From Flavobacterium oreochromis (GTDB lineage: Bacteria; Bacteroidota; Bacteroidia; Flavobacteriales; Flavobacteriaceae): a stretch of 64,000 bases of DNA. A model generated the notes under the pieces. That model was not told where the DNA came from and searched no databases. It worked only from the letters and a program-made list of their open reading frames with translations. Both the position numbers and the translations under genes were made by a program. The stretch lies in NCBI RefSeq assembly GCF_019565455.1, contig NZ_CP067377.1, positions 1,488,001 through 1,552,000 of the forward strand. Reading direction: 5' to 3'. Every line of letters starts with the position of its first letter. The stretch's first letter is position 1. Shown here piece after piece: positions 39,736 through 49,975 of the stretch.

Positions 39736-40446
39736 ATGAATTGGTTAATCGAAATAGAAAATAATTACATAGATTCCATTTATAACCTCCGTGGGTGGGA
39801 GGAAATTACTATTGCTTTTGCCTCAGAAAGTGTATTTTTAAAAGGATTTACTTTTGACCAAATAAATAGTCCTCAAATTGCAAAAAATCCATTCGTGGTG
39901 ATTTGGGAAATCAAAGATGGTTTCTTATTCAAAAAAAATGCGCTACTTCCACAAAAAAAGTGGGTAGATATATTTCAATGGCAACCTATTCAAACAGGAC
40001 TTAGTATAACATTACCTAAACTAAATTTCAATTTTTTTGGTATTCAAGACAAAATCATTCCAAATCTAGTGCCTTCAAAAGAAGTACGCGAACCTTTAGT
40101 CTTAAAAGTACCTATACAGTTACTAGAAGACTATATTACAAAGGCCTCTTTGGTACGTTTACAACGATTAAGTTGGGTAATTATAGAAAAAGAAGCTTTT
40201 ATTTTTGGTGAACCTTTGTTGCCTATACAAGGACAAACCTACTGGATAACCCATAGTTTTGTGATACCCACAGGCTATGAATTACCCCATAATTTTATAG
40301 TTAAACCACTACAACAGAAGATTAATCCGGCACAGGATAACTTTTACGTGCTTGATCAAGGATCAAGTTTTATAAAAATAGAAAAAGGCAATTTGAGACC
40401 ACTTTCAATAAGCTCCTTTAGATTGACAGTACAAAATGGAAAATGA
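39736..40446 (+). CDS. bpX-type accessory protein of the ternary system
   Basis: This is a 236-residue protein starting MNWLIEIENNYIDSIYNLRGWEEITIAFASESVFLKGF, followed by beta-strand-rich sequence with a YWITHSFVIPTGYELP segment near the C-terminus. The WEEITIAFASESVFLKGF wording and the MoxR neighbour match the bpX domains of MoxR-vWA-beta-propeller systems. The start lies 21 bp after the MoxR stop and the stop overlaps the next gene by 11 bp, so translation is coupled. The function in the complex is not known. Confidence 0.62.
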   Translation: MNWLIEIENNYIDSIYNLRGWEEITIAFASESVFLKGFTFDQINSPQIAKNPFVVIWEIKDGFLFKKNALLPQKKWVDIFQWQPIQTGLSITLPKLNFNFFGIQDKIIPNLVPSKEVREPLVLKVPIQLLEDYITKASLVRLQRLSWVIIEKEAFIFGEPLLPIQGQTYWITHSFVIPTGYELPHNFIVKPLQQKINPAQDNFYVLDQGSSFIKIEKGNLRPLSISSFRLTVQNGK

Positions 40447-42856
40447 AGCATTAAAATATTTAAATATTTATGAACATAATTTTTGGAATATCAGTGAAGA
40501 AAATTATACTGATCCACCCCAATATGTGTTTGAGTTAACAAACCAAGTGACAATTGCCTATCATAACTATATCAAAGAAGTTATTGAATTTATTGCAGAT
40601 TCTGGTTGTCCTTCTTTAGGAGCATTGCTTCTCGTGATAATTGCTACTAATCCAGACTGTAAAGATGATATTGAATTTGTTAAAAATAATTTCCAAGAAA
40701 ACAAACAAAGATTTGTTTTGAAAGAAGACTTTTTCCGCTATCAATCGGCGATTGATTTTTTATATCTTTTAAAATCATTACCTGAAGAATACAAACAGGG
40801 TGAAAATAGAAAATTATTGATAAGACGTTTATTCCAAAACGGGCATAATACTATTGGAGGGAAGAAAGCAAAAAAAAGTACTTCAGGATTTTGAGATATC
40901 TTTAGATAAATTAACTTCAACCGAAAAAGAACGTTTTAATAAGGCTGTTTTTATAAACGACTTTAGAACAATAGCCTTATTAAAAAAAGCGTTTCCGTTA
41001 AAAGAATCCATTATCAACGCTTTTCATAATGTTACTGATGTAAACTTTCAATCCTCTTTAAAAGAAGAGCTGGTAGCTAATGAAAAAGAAACTTCCTTGC
41101 TTGGTGCTAATTTTGATACCATTCTAATAAATGATGCAGCGACTTTTCATATAGGTAGTTTAATTAAAAACATTTGGGCAGGTTTGTCTGTCCCTATGCA
41201 TCATAATTTTGCAGGACTTCAGCCTTTAGGAGGGGTTACTGATTTGACCAATAAAGGAGATTTTGACAAGCTTCTAATCTCTGAATTTGCTTATGATGAT
41301 GATATTTTTATGTCGCGTTTGGCAAACAATGAAGCGTTATTTATAGAAAGGGAAATTCCGCCACAAAAAAATACTTTTGTTCGCTATATTCTTTTGGACA
41401 CTTCCATATACAACTGGGGGATTCCTAAAAAAATTGCGTTTGCCTTAGCACTAGCGATTGCAAAACATCCTAAAAGTGATGTGTCAACCAAAATAATTTT
41501 AGTAGGGGAAAAGGCAGAAGAAATGGCTTTTGCCTCGGTTACAGATATTATTACGGCAACTAAAAATATTTCTGGAAAATTAGATTGTGCATCGGGTATC
41601 GTTTCTTTTTTCAACGAAAACACTATAGTTCCTAATCAAGCGGAAGTATTTTTTATAGCATCAGAATCTGTTTTTGGTATAGAAAAGTTTCAAAAAGTGA
41701 TGTACGACCATTTTAACCAAATTAATTATGCTTTTTCAATTTCGTTAGAAGGTTTTGTACAGGTTTTTAAACATCAAACAAAAGCAAAAATCTGTTTGCA
41801 AACCATTAGTTTACCCCTTGAAGACTTGTGGAAAAAGAACAACACAAACAAGAAATACCCAACTTTTCAAGCGATGGGAATTCTCCTGTTTTATATCACG
41901 TTGTTCCTGAATTTAATAAAATGTTTGTGTTCGAAAACGATTTTTATTTCGTTAAAAACTTCTGTTTGTTTAAATTCCATAAACCCGATTTAAAAAAAGG
42001 GGTAGCGTTAGTTTTTGCAAATTTGCCAGTAACAAGTGGTCAATTCTTTCTTAAAAAAAATAATAAAGGTCATTTGGTTTTAACTTGTAAAAGTGAAAAA
42101 AACATACTATATAGAGCTAATATTACAACTAAAGAATTTGGTAGATTAGATAGAGAGATAGAATTTCCTAGTGATGTCATAGAAGATAATAACCAAACTT
42201 TCTTACAACTCCAAAAAAGCGGTTATTTAAAAATAACGGTAAAACAAACTTTAGATAGTGCTTTTATTGTAGAAAATTCATTATTTATCAATGGATTCGA
42301 ATTTGATAATTTTTATTTTAAAAGAGATGGTTTTGCTCATCGTGGTTTGGATAAATTCACTAGAAATAACAGAGTTCAATTCAGTCAAAAAGCCAATTTA
42401 TATTTTAAAAAAAATAGGAGTGGAGCTAATCTTGAGATAATAAAATGTATAACCACTAATTCTAATAAAACACTTAAAGAAGCGACTAGTATAATTAACA
42501 CCTCTGGTGGACTAATTCTTGAAGATGTATATTTAGTAGAAGTAGAAGCATTAAAGAAAAAGTTAGAAGACTTAGGTGCGGTGTGTTATTTTAAAATTTC
42601 TAGTTTATATACTGCCGATGGTAGAAGAATTACCATTGATAACGGAACTTTAAAATTAGAAGACGGCTCTACTAATCTATGTATTTATATACCTTTTTTA
42701 TTGAAAAGTCACACCGTGGCAGCTACTCACGAGTATTATGCTGGTAATGATTTTTATATCCCTGAGAATTCCAATCTAAAAAAAATTACAGAAGAAGAAT
42801 TCAAAACTAGATTTTTAAATTTATTCATTCATAAATCCATACCCAATGCAACTTAA
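40436..42856 (+). CDS. vWA plus beta-propeller protein of the ternary system, two frameshifts
   Basis: The joined protein has about 806 residues. Residues 1-145 are helical. A vWA-like domain follows (residues 315-465) with YILLDTSIYNWGIPKKIAFALALAIA, a degenerate MIDAS (D-T-S without the second Ser). From about 470 there is strand-rich sequence with repeating hydrophobic pairs, consistent with a beta-propeller (PVLYHVVPEFNKMF onward). Frame changes occur at 40871-40879 (A8 run) and near 41832. The inner ORF would need a TTG start, which argues that the frameshifts are errors. This is the partner expected for MoxR. Confidence 0.68.
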
Positions 42857-44619
42857 ATTAGAACTTTCATCACAAAGCAATTATCCTATACAAGGACTAC
42901 TAGTGCGTGGCGAAACCGTTTCGCAATGGCTCGTTGCATTTGATCAGTTAGGGATACAGGAACAAAACCTACGTTTTTATGCCATTCCTAGTCGGGAGGC
43001 TAATGTGCTTTATGGCTGTTTAGTTATAGGAAATATAACCGAAAAAATGAAAGACAATTTAGGAGTGCACCAATTGTTACAAGGTATCGAGAATACACTT
43101 TTTATACCTGAGTTTACAACTGTGTCACCTACTATGTCACAGACCGATTTTTCAACATTATTTGAAGAAGGCATTTTTCTGATGCATCCAGAAGTTGGCT
43201 TTTACCAACTTGAAGCGCCTATCGACTGGAGTGTACTACTTGATTTTTTTTTACAGAAAAAGAAGTTACCGTAGTTACTCCCTTCAAACAGGTGTATATT
43301 CCTTCGATGATTAGAAGCATTTTTGTTGAAAAAAAGGAGGAAGACATCGAAAAGAAAATGCTCGAAATGATTCAGGGCGATGGAGCCACCGCCGAGGATT
43401 CCCCTTTTAATTTAGATAAGTTAATGAAAGGGAATGCAAAAGAAATGGATAAGTTTCTAGCTTGTTTGGAGAAAAACCCAGACCTAGCTTTAAAATTTGC
43501 CTTGCCTTTAGATACCATAGGAAGCTCCCGTGGGAATTTACTCGGGAAATATGAGTTTAGAGGTTCAAACGTTATATCTAACCTTGGTAAAGGTTTAAGC
43601 GAAGAAATTGGAAAAATAGGAACTAAAATAAAAGGAATAAATTCTATTTCAGGAATTTTCATAGCTATTTTTATTAGTTGTTTACTGATGTCGATGTCGA
43701 AAGGAATGATAGGAAGCCTTGTTTCTGGTTTAGCTTTTGTAGTAGTCTTAGTAGTTCTATTATTTTTACTTTCATTTCTATTTTTACGATCTTCTGAAAA
43801 TTTTTCGGGATATAGTTCAGGTAATGGAGGTTCGTCAGTACTCTTAGAAAATAAAAAATTTGAAGCCCTTAGAAAGCAATATGAAAAACTAGCTGAAGAC
43901 TATATTCAAAAGGGCAATATCATAAAGCTAGTCATATTTATTTAAAATTGCTAAAAGATACTAACAAGGCAGGAAAAGCATTAGAAACAGGTAAATTTTA
44001 TAATGATGCGGCAAGCATTTATGAAAAAGAAAATTATTTACGAATAGAAGCAGCTCGTTGTTATGAATTAGGTCATTCCTATCAAAAAGCTATTGCGATT
44101 TACCAAACCTATAAAAATTATGAAGAAAAAATTGCCGATTTATATCGTTTATTAGCCAATGAAGAAGAAGCATTGAAATATTATACCATTGCTTTAGACA
44201 GACTTAAATCTGAACATAAATATGTACAAGCCTCTGATTTATTAATCTATAAATTAGATCGGTTCGAAGAAGGACAAAAGTGGCTTCTTGAAGGTTGGCA
44301 TAACAGTAAACACAAACATCAGTGTTTAACTAAATATATCAACAATATAGAAGAAGATGAATCTAAAATTATAGCTATTCATTCACTCTATACAAATGTA
44401 GTTACTGATGCAAATTCAAATCAATTTCTTGATGTTTTAAAAACGCTTTTTAATTCTGTTCCCAATTTACAAAATTGTATTACTCCTTTAGCTTTTGAAG
44501 TTATTACCAATAGGATGGAAAAACATCCTAGTATAATTAATACATTAGTGCACTTTGTTCCTGAAAATTATTTATTAAGGGATGATATAAGTATATATAA
44601 CCTTAAGAAAAAAAGATAG
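42846..44619 (+). CDS. bpX-type membrane protein with TPR domain, two frameshifts
   Basis: The joined protein has about 591 residues. It has a cytoplasmic N-terminal domain (MQLKLELSSQSNYPIQGLLVRGE), a hydrophobic hairpin at residues about 270-318 (SGIFIAIFISCLLMSMS, then VSGLAFVVVLVVLLFLLSFLF), and a TPR region (KFYNDAASIYEKENYLRIEAARCYE, then SYQKAIAIYQTYKNYEEKIADLYRLL). Frame changes lie near 43255-43262 (T8 run) and near 43917. The domain order fits the membrane-anchored bpX/TPR components of MoxR-vWA systems. It ends the operon 32 bp before operator 5. Confidence 0.65.
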
Positions 44620-44650
44620 TTAAAGTATGTTTTTTTAATTCTTTTTAATT

Positions 44651-44669
44651 TACGCAAAATAACTGCGCA
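44651..44669 (+). promoter_or_regulatory. Operator 5, upstream of the Rnl1-like ligase
   Basis: TACGCAAAATAACTGCGCA, the most degenerate copy, with TTTG at 44683-44686, 13 bp downstream. Confidence 0.78.
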
Positions 44670-44703
44670 CTGCCTTTAAACCTTTGCAGCAAAGAAATTA
44701 AAA

Positions 44704-45729
44704 ATGGATTTACAACTTTTACAGCAAATGATTGCGCAAGACTACATTAAGGTCAATAAACACCCTAATGCCGAATTGTATATCTATAATTACACCCAAT
44801 TTACCCAATTTGATCGTATTTGGAATGAAGTTACTTTAGCTTGTAGAGGATTAATTTTAGATGATGAACAGAAAATTATAGCAAGACCTTTCCCGAAGTT
44901 TTTCAATTTAGGCGAACCAGAAGCCAAAGAATTGCCTGCTTCATCGTTTCAAGTTTTTGACAAATTGGATGGATCGTTAGGGATTTTATACTGGTTAGAG
45001 GATAAACCTTTTATAGCGAGTCGGGGTTCGTTTTCGAGCGAGCAATCAGATAAAGCCAACGAATTGTTGTATAAAAAGTATGGGGATGTGATTCCGTATC
45101 TTAATCCGAGTAATACCTATTTATTTGAAATCATTTACCCTGAAAATAGGGTAGTGGTCGATTATGGAAACGAAGAGAAATTGGTACTTATCGGCATTAT
45201 AGAAACAAAAACAGGAATCGAATTGCCTCTTGTCGATATAGGTTTTCCATTAGTGAAAGAGTATAATCATTTTTCTAAAATTGAAGAGTTAACGCAACAG
45301 CAATGGGATAATCACGAAGGTTTTGTGATTCGTTTTGAAAATGGATTTAGAGTGAAAGTTAAATTTGAAGAATATGTGCGTTTGCACCGAATTCTAACCC
45401 AATTTTCCACGGTAGATATTTGGGAATGTGTATCGGGTGAGTCTTCTTTACAGGTATTGCTAGAGAATGTACCCGATGAGTTTTTTGAATGGGTTAAAAA
45501 AGTGGAATCTGATTTAAAAAAGCAATTCCAAGCAATTGAGGAAGATTGTAAGAATTATTATAAAGTACTAGAAACCAGAAAAGAGACTGCTTTTTATTTT
45601 TTAGCACATCCACATAAAGATGTTTTGTTTAATATGCTAAACGAAAAGGATTATACTAAAACCATTTGGAGAAAAATAAAACCTAAATTTGAAAAGCCAT
45701 TCGGCACCTGTCAGGTTTCCAAAACCTGA
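44704..45729 (+). CDS. T4 Rnl1-like RNA ligase
   Basis: This is a 341-residue ATP-dependent RNA ligase. Motif I is F-D-K87-L-D-G-S, the lysine that carries AMP. A conserved arginine upstream sits in ACRGLIL (R48). Motif III-like FEIIYPENRVVVDYG, motif IV EGFVIRF and motif V RVKVKFEEYVRLH are all present. T4 Rnl1 repairs tRNA cut in the anticodon loop. The gene is the first of an operon with the Hen1 fusion and a C39-like protein, and operator 5 precedes it. The C-terminal part (about 245-341) is an Rnl1-type helical extension that may recognise tRNA. Confidence 0.9.
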   Translation: MDLQLLQQMIAQDYIKVNKHPNAELYIYNYTQFTQFDRIWNEVTLACRGLILDDEQKIIARPFPKFFNLGEPEAKELPASSFQVFDKLDGSLGILYWLEDKPFIASRGSFSSEQSDKANELLYKKYGDVIPYLNPSNTYLFEIIYPENRVVVDYGNEEKLVLIGIIETKTGIELPLVDIGFPLVKEYNHFSKIEELTQQQWDNHEGFVIRFENGFRVKVKFEEYVRLHRILTQFSTVDIWECVSGESSLQVLLENVPDEFFEWVKKVESDLKKQFQAIEEDCKNYYKVLETRKETAFYFLAHPHKDVLFNMLNEKDYTKTIWRKIKPKFEKPFGTCQVSKT

Positions 45730-45734
45730 CAGGA
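45702..45734. repeat. Short palindromic repeat CCTGTCAGG, copy 1
   Basis: ACCTGTCAGG-TTTCCAAAA-CCTGACAGGA forms a stem-loop overlapping the end of the ligase gene. The same unit occurs at 48274-48303, and a looser version near 61567-61594. It is a REP-like element and may terminate or stabilise messages. Confidence 0.7.
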
Positions 45735-45753
45735 ATAAAGAAAATAAATAAAA

Positions 45754-48270
45754 ATGATACTAAAAATAAAATCTGAAAATCCGTATTTACTGGATATTCT
45801 GCATAAAAACCCCAACACAGATTTTGGGTTATATGCCAAAAATTTAAAAAATGGTGTAGTCATAGGTAATTGTGTTTCACCAAATGAGTATGAAATCACT
45901 TTTCAAGACAGTAAATACAGTTATTTGCCTGAAGATAGTAATGCTATCGATTTTCAAAGTTATGTGAGTCCGTTAGTGGTGCTACATATCAGCAATGATT
46001 TTTTGGGTACTTTGTTAAAACCTCGTGAGGACTATTTTTCTAGTTCAATTAAATGGTTAGCTAAAAGCTATCAAGAAATAGATAATCAGTCTTGTACGAT
46101 TGACGTATTATCCTTTTACATCAATTCCAGTTGGATCAAAGGGAATGAGTTTTTACTCTCTCGTTATTTTCCAAAGGTTAGTGTCCAACATAAAGTAGGG
46201 CGAAATTACCATTTGACCATTGAGGGTAAAACCGTTTTTGAAGCAGTGAATTTGCTCAATTTGATTTCGGTCTTTGTGCATATTACCAACAATTATGGAC
46301 CATTCACTTTTATTGATGATAGTTTTGCTGAAAAATATACCCGATTATTAACCAATCTTGAGGAGGTTCCTTATTTTGTGTTCTATCTGTATATTAAAAA
46401 AGCCATCAAAACACATAAACAGTTTGAGTTGTTAAAGCCAAAGTTGGAAGACTATTTTGCCAAACAAGGAATTGTAGCCAATTTTAGTTATGGTTTCAAC
46501 CATCAGGAACGAGTGAATTATATTGCTGACAAACTCAGTTTGACCAATGAGATTTTGGATGTGGGCTGTGGCGAATTTATCTATTTTAGAAAATTGGTAA
46601 AAATGGGGTATGAAATGCCGTATTATGCTATCGATGAAGAGGAGAAATTCGAGGCTTTGGGTGAACAAATACAACAAAAATTAAATGTCGATAATTTATG
46701 TTTTTTCAATTCGTTGGAAGCTTTTGATGGTGTGTACCAACAACAAAAATTAGATATTTTATTGACTGAGGTAATTGAACATAATTCGGAAGAAGAGGCT
46801 AAACTTTTAATTGAAAAGCTGCTAAAGTATAACTTTAACCAAATTGTCATAACTACACCAAATAAAGACTTTAATAAGTATTATTTTGAGGATGAAGACA
46901 GTAAGCGACACGACGATCACGATTTTGAAATGACTGGAAATGAATTCCACCAATTTATGTATCAGTTTCAGAATGATACCTTCGAATTGGTGTTTGACCA
47001 AATAGGGGATTCATTAGATAACGTGTCACCAACACAAGTTTGTATCATCACTAAAAAGAACAGTATGATTAATTTACCTATAGAAGAAGTAACCAAAATA
47101 AAATATCGAATTGACAAATTTTGTGAATTCAAAATCAACGCCTTTTCACCTACCATTTCACCAGCACCCAAATCGTTGGAACGTAATGAAATTGAAAGTA
47201 TCGAAAAAGGCATCGAATATTACATCAGTAAAGGAATTACTAAGTTGGTTTTTCAAAAGAAATATATGGGGTCGTATTGCGATATTTATCTGAATAAAAA
47301 TTTAGAAGAAAGCTATTTGGTTAGCCGTAACGGTTATAAAATAGCTTCGTTAGATAAAGACCAAGTAATCAAAAAGTTGAAAATAATTCACGAGAAGTTT
47401 GATTGGCAAAATGAAAATTTGGAATTAGTTATTATTCAAAGTGAGTTATTACCCTGGAACGCTTTAGGAAAAGGACTTGTCGAAAATGATTTCAAAGGCT
47501 ATTTAGACGCCCATCAAACACATTTTGACCATTTAAAACAATCTAGTTTGTATGCTAAAATCGAAAAGGTAAAGCAATCAGAAGCTTATCAAAACTATCA
47601 AAGTGATCAAAAAACGCTTTCAAATTCCGATTTTAAGAAAAAATACGCCAGTCATATCATTCGTCAATACGATGCTATAGAAGCATTTAAGCTAAAGGAT
47701 TTTACAATTTACGAAAAAGGCTTAACCGATTATCGTTCACAAATTGAGCATTTTGGTCGCGAGGGTGAAATCGAATTCAAACCCTTCAATATTTTGAAGA
47801 AAGTATTTTCTGATGGTACAGAAGTAATACCTAATGATAATACGTCTTTCAGTTGGGTAAATGACGATGAAATGTTAGTACTCGATTTTACGGATGAAAG
47901 TACTAGAAATGAAACGATACATAAAGTTTATCAATGGTTTGAAAGCCTTACCAGCGAAATGGAAGAAGGCATTATGATCAAACCTGTACAAAGTTTTATT
48001 GCTAATATGCCACCTGCGTTTAAGGTTCGAAACAATCATTATTTAACGATGATCTACGGTATAGATTTTATGGAAAATTTCAAGCCAAATATTGGAAAAC
48101 GAAAAATAGATTCCAAATTAAAATGCTCGATCAATGATTGGATGATTAATTGGAAATTGATACAAATTCCGTATCAAGAAATCCATTCCGAAAATTACAA
48201 GCTCAAGAATTTGGTTTTAGACCGAATTTTAGGAGAAAGCATTGAAAATAAGTTGGATATGAGGTTGTAG
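45754..48270 (+). CDS. hen1: Hen1 3'-terminal RNA 2'-O-methyltransferase fused to a Pnkp-ligase-like domain
   Basis: This is an 838-residue protein. Residues 1-240 resemble the bacterial Hen1 N-terminal domain. Residues 260-400 are the methyltransferase, with SAM loop ILDVGCGEF and metal ligands in TEVIEHN (E339, E342, H343) and RHDDHDFEMT (H386 or H389). Residues 450-838 form an adenylyltransferase-like domain: K503-Y-M-G motif I, EEGIMIKP motif IV (E738 on), FKVRN motif V. In the usual Pnkp/Hen1 system the ligase domain sits on Pnkp; here it is on Hen1. Hen1 marks the 3' end at a break before sealing, so the repaired RNA resists re-cleavage. Confidence 0.85.
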   Translation: MILKIKSENPYLLDILHKNPNTDFGLYAKNLKNGVVIGNCVSPNEYEITFQDSKYSYLPEDSNAIDFQSYVSPLVVLHISNDFLGTLLKPREDYFSSSIKWLAKSYQEIDNQSCTIDVLSFYINSSWIKGNEFLLSRYFPKVSVQHKVGRNYHLTIEGKTVFEAVNLLNLISVFVHITNNYGPFTFIDDSFAEKYTRLLTNLEEVPYFVFYLYIKKAIKTHKQFELLKPKLEDYFAKQGIVANFSYGFNHQERVNYIADKLSLTNEILDVGCGEFIYFRKLVKMGYEMPYYAIDEEEKFEALGEQIQQKLNVDNLCFFNSLEAFDGVYQQQKLDILLTEVIEHNSEEEAKLLIEKLLKYNFNQIVITTPNKDFNKYYFEDEDSKRHDDHDFEMTGNEFHQFMYQFQNDTFELVFDQIGDSLDNVSPTQVCIITKKNSMINLPIEEVTKIKYRIDKFCEFKINAFSPTISPAPKSLERNEIESIEKGIEYYISKGITKLVFQKKYMGSYCDIYLNKNLEESYLVSRNGYKIASLDKDQVIKKLKIIHEKFDWQNENLELVIIQSELLPWNALGKGLVENDFKGYLDAHQTHFDHLKQSSLYAKIEKVKQSEAYQNYQSDQKTLSNSDFKKKYASHIIRQYDAIEAFKLKDFTIYEKGLTDYRSQIEHFGREGEIEFKPFNILKKVFSDGTEVIPNDNTSFSWVNDDEMLVLDFTDESTRNETIHKVYQWFESLTSEMEEGIMIKPVQSFIANMPPAFKVRNNHYLTMIYGIDFMENFKPNIGKRKIDSKLKCSINDWMINWKLIQIPYQEIHSENYKLKNLVLDRILGESIENKLDMRL

Positions 48271-48273
48271 TTA

Positions 48274-48303
48274 TACCTGACAGGTTTTATAAACCTGTCA
48301 GGT
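48274..48303. repeat. Short palindromic repeat CCTGACAGG, copy 2
   Basis: ACCTGACAGG-TTTTATAA-ACCTGTCAGGT, a perfect stem-loop just after the Hen1 stop. It is the same repeat family as 45702-45734. Confidence 0.75.
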
Positions 48304-48340
48304 ATAAACAATCTTAAATAAATTTTTAAAACAATATATT

Positions 48341-48814
48341 ATGTTTAAATCTTTTTTTAATAAAATATTCAAACCAACTCATCATTCAATTCCAGATTTT
48401 CCAATTATTATTCAAAGTCAGGAGAGTGAATGTGGACCTGTATGCATAAAAATGATTTGTGATTATTATAAAATTGAGACTTCTTTAGATGAAATAAAAA
48501 CACATTCAAAATGGGATGAAGAGTATGGTACCAACCTTTTAGGAGTTGAGGAATGTTTAAAACAGTTTAATTTTAGAACATTGGGTGTTAAATTAGATAT
48601 ATTAGCTCTACATCAAGCTCCTTTACCATTGCTCTTGCATTGGGATGATTCAAAGTTTATTTTATTGTATTGGATACATAATAATCGATTTTACATAGCT
48701 GATCCTGAATTAGGAAAATTTGATATTGATTTAAATTTGTTTAAAAATTATTGGATAAAAGATGATGAGGGTAAAGAAGAAGGAATTGCATTATTATTTG
48801 AAAAGTTAAAATGA
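48341..48814 (+). CDS. C39-like papain-fold protein without the catalytic histidine
   Basis: This is a 157-residue stand-alone domain. QSQESECGPVCIKMI gives the oxyanion glutamine (Q25) and nucleophile (C31) of the C39 peptidase family, and YIADPELGKFDI gives the aspartate. The histidine expected in the HFVVL-like strand is replaced by lysine (DDSKFILLYW). It may be a binding-only C39-like domain, or use another residue. It is not fused to an ABC transporter, as bacteriocin C39 domains usually are. Its place directly after Hen1 in a repair operon is unusual. Confidence 0.7.
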   Translation: MFKSFFNKIFKPTHHSIPDFPIIIQSQESECGPVCIKMICDYYKIETSLDEIKTHSKWDEEYGTNLLGVEECLKQFNFRTLGVKLDILALHQAPLPLLLHWDDSKFILLYWIHNNRFYIADPELGKFDIDLNLFKNYWIKDDEGKEEGIALLFEKLK

Positions 48815-48871
48815 CTATCATAATTTTTTAGTTTATTATTAGCACATAATTATTTTGTGTGATTTAAAAAC

Positions 48872-48890
48872 AACGCAAGATAATTGCGTA
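48872..48890 (+). promoter_or_regulatory. Operator 6, upstream of the kinase-phosphatase
   Basis: AACGCAAGATAATTGCGTA, with TTTG at 48905-48908, 14 bp downstream. Confidence 0.82.
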
Positions 48891-48925
48891 TATTTTTTCA
48901 AACCTTTGTAAAAAGAAAATAAGAA

Positions 48926-49836
48926 ATGAAAACACCCGAAATAAAAATATTGATAGGCGCAACAGGAGCAGGGAAATCAACTTTTGCTGAATATTGGTTA
49001 CGAACTGAGCCTAACTGGATGCGTGTGAGTCGAGACGATTTTAGAATGATGAATTTTAGTAACACGAACTTAGCACCAGAAGACGAGTCAAAAATCACCG
49101 AGATGGTCGATGGATCTATTACGGCATTGATTAACAAAGGGGTGAATGTATTAGTTGATGCTACGCATTGTCGTGCAGAGTACATCAATACGTATATTGA
49201 TAAATATATAGAAAAAGCACATATTAGTTTCAAGGTTTTTGATGTAGAGTTAGAGGAGTTAAAGAAGCGATGTAAAAAAGGTTTGAAGAAACAGGTCGGT
49301 TTATTCCAGAAAAAGTCACTGAAAAGTACTTTAAAGAATTGCAATTCTTGAAATCCAATTTCGATTTTTCCACCCGAAAAAGACAGCCATTGGATAACAT
49401 ACTTATCGCGCAAAATGAAGCATTGCCTAAAGCTATTATCTGTGATTTAGACGGAACATTAGCCTTAATGAATGGGAGAAACCCCTTTGATGCGAGCAAA
49501 TGTGATGAAGATTTGTTGAATGTCCCTGTGGCCAATGTGTTGAAAAATTACCACCAATTAGGATATAAGATATTATTGGTTTCGGGTAGAGAAGATAAAT
49601 TCCAAGCACCTACGTTGCGTTTTTTTGGAAAAACACCAAATCCCATTTGATGAATTGTTAATGCGAAAAACAAAAGACAGCCGTAAAGATTCGATCATCA
49701 AAAAGAAATTTACAAAGAGCATATTGTAGAAAAATACTTCGTTGAATTTGTATTGGACGATAGAAATCAGGTCGTAGATACGTGGCGAAAAGAATTGCAT
49801 TTGCCTTGTTTTCAGGTTTTTTATGGGGATTTTTAA
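48926..49836 (+). CDS. T4 Pnkp-type 5'-kinase/3'-phosphatase, several frameshifts
   Basis: The joined protein has about 300 residues, the size of T4 polynucleotide kinase. The P-loop is GATGAGKSTFA, with the kinase arginine-aspartate strand in MRVSRDDFRM. The phosphatase part has DLDGTLALMNGRNPFD, KILLVSGREDKF, and VLDDRNQVVDTWRKELHLPCFQVFYGDF at the end, a close parallel to T4 Pnkp. Frame changes near 49310, 49640 and 49705 interrupt it, each in an A or G run. It heals ends (5'-OH to phosphate, 3'-phosphate or cyclic phosphate to OH) for the ligases in this island. It has no ligase domain of its own. Confidence 0.88.
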
Positions 49837-49847
49837 CAATTTAAGAG

Positions 49848-49912
49848 ATACTAGTTCGAATCCATTCTGCACAACAAGATAAGACGCGGTAGTTTAAATG
49901 GATAAAACACTT
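49848..49912 (+). ncRNA. Possible permuted tRNA-like RNA, degenerate
   Basis: The order is a T-loop TTCGAAT with a poorly pairing stem, CTGC, a linker of about 15 nt, GCGG pairing with CTGC (one G-U), then a D-like arm GTTT-AAATGGATA-AAAC. Again the T side comes first. The T stem does not pair well and there is no Y-RNA stem, so this is weaker than the examples at 34.8-36.2 and 63.7 kb. Confidence 0.4.
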
Positions 49913-49975
49913 AATTTTAAAATATAATCTGTGGCATTTATAAAAAAATGATTCTTAGTAAAAGTTAAAATACAA

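Noticed and set aside
40854..41993. Independent gene starting with TTG at 40854
   Set aside because: The start lies mid-domain beside an A8 run and the upstream frame leads straight into it; treated as one frameshifted gene.
46968..47213. Minus-strand ORF inside hen1
   Set aside because: It is antisense to the conserved Hen1-ligase linker and has no recognisable content.
48898..49413. Minus-strand 171-residue ORF
   Set aside because: It is antisense to the kinase-phosphatase, which has clear P-loop and DxDGT motifs.
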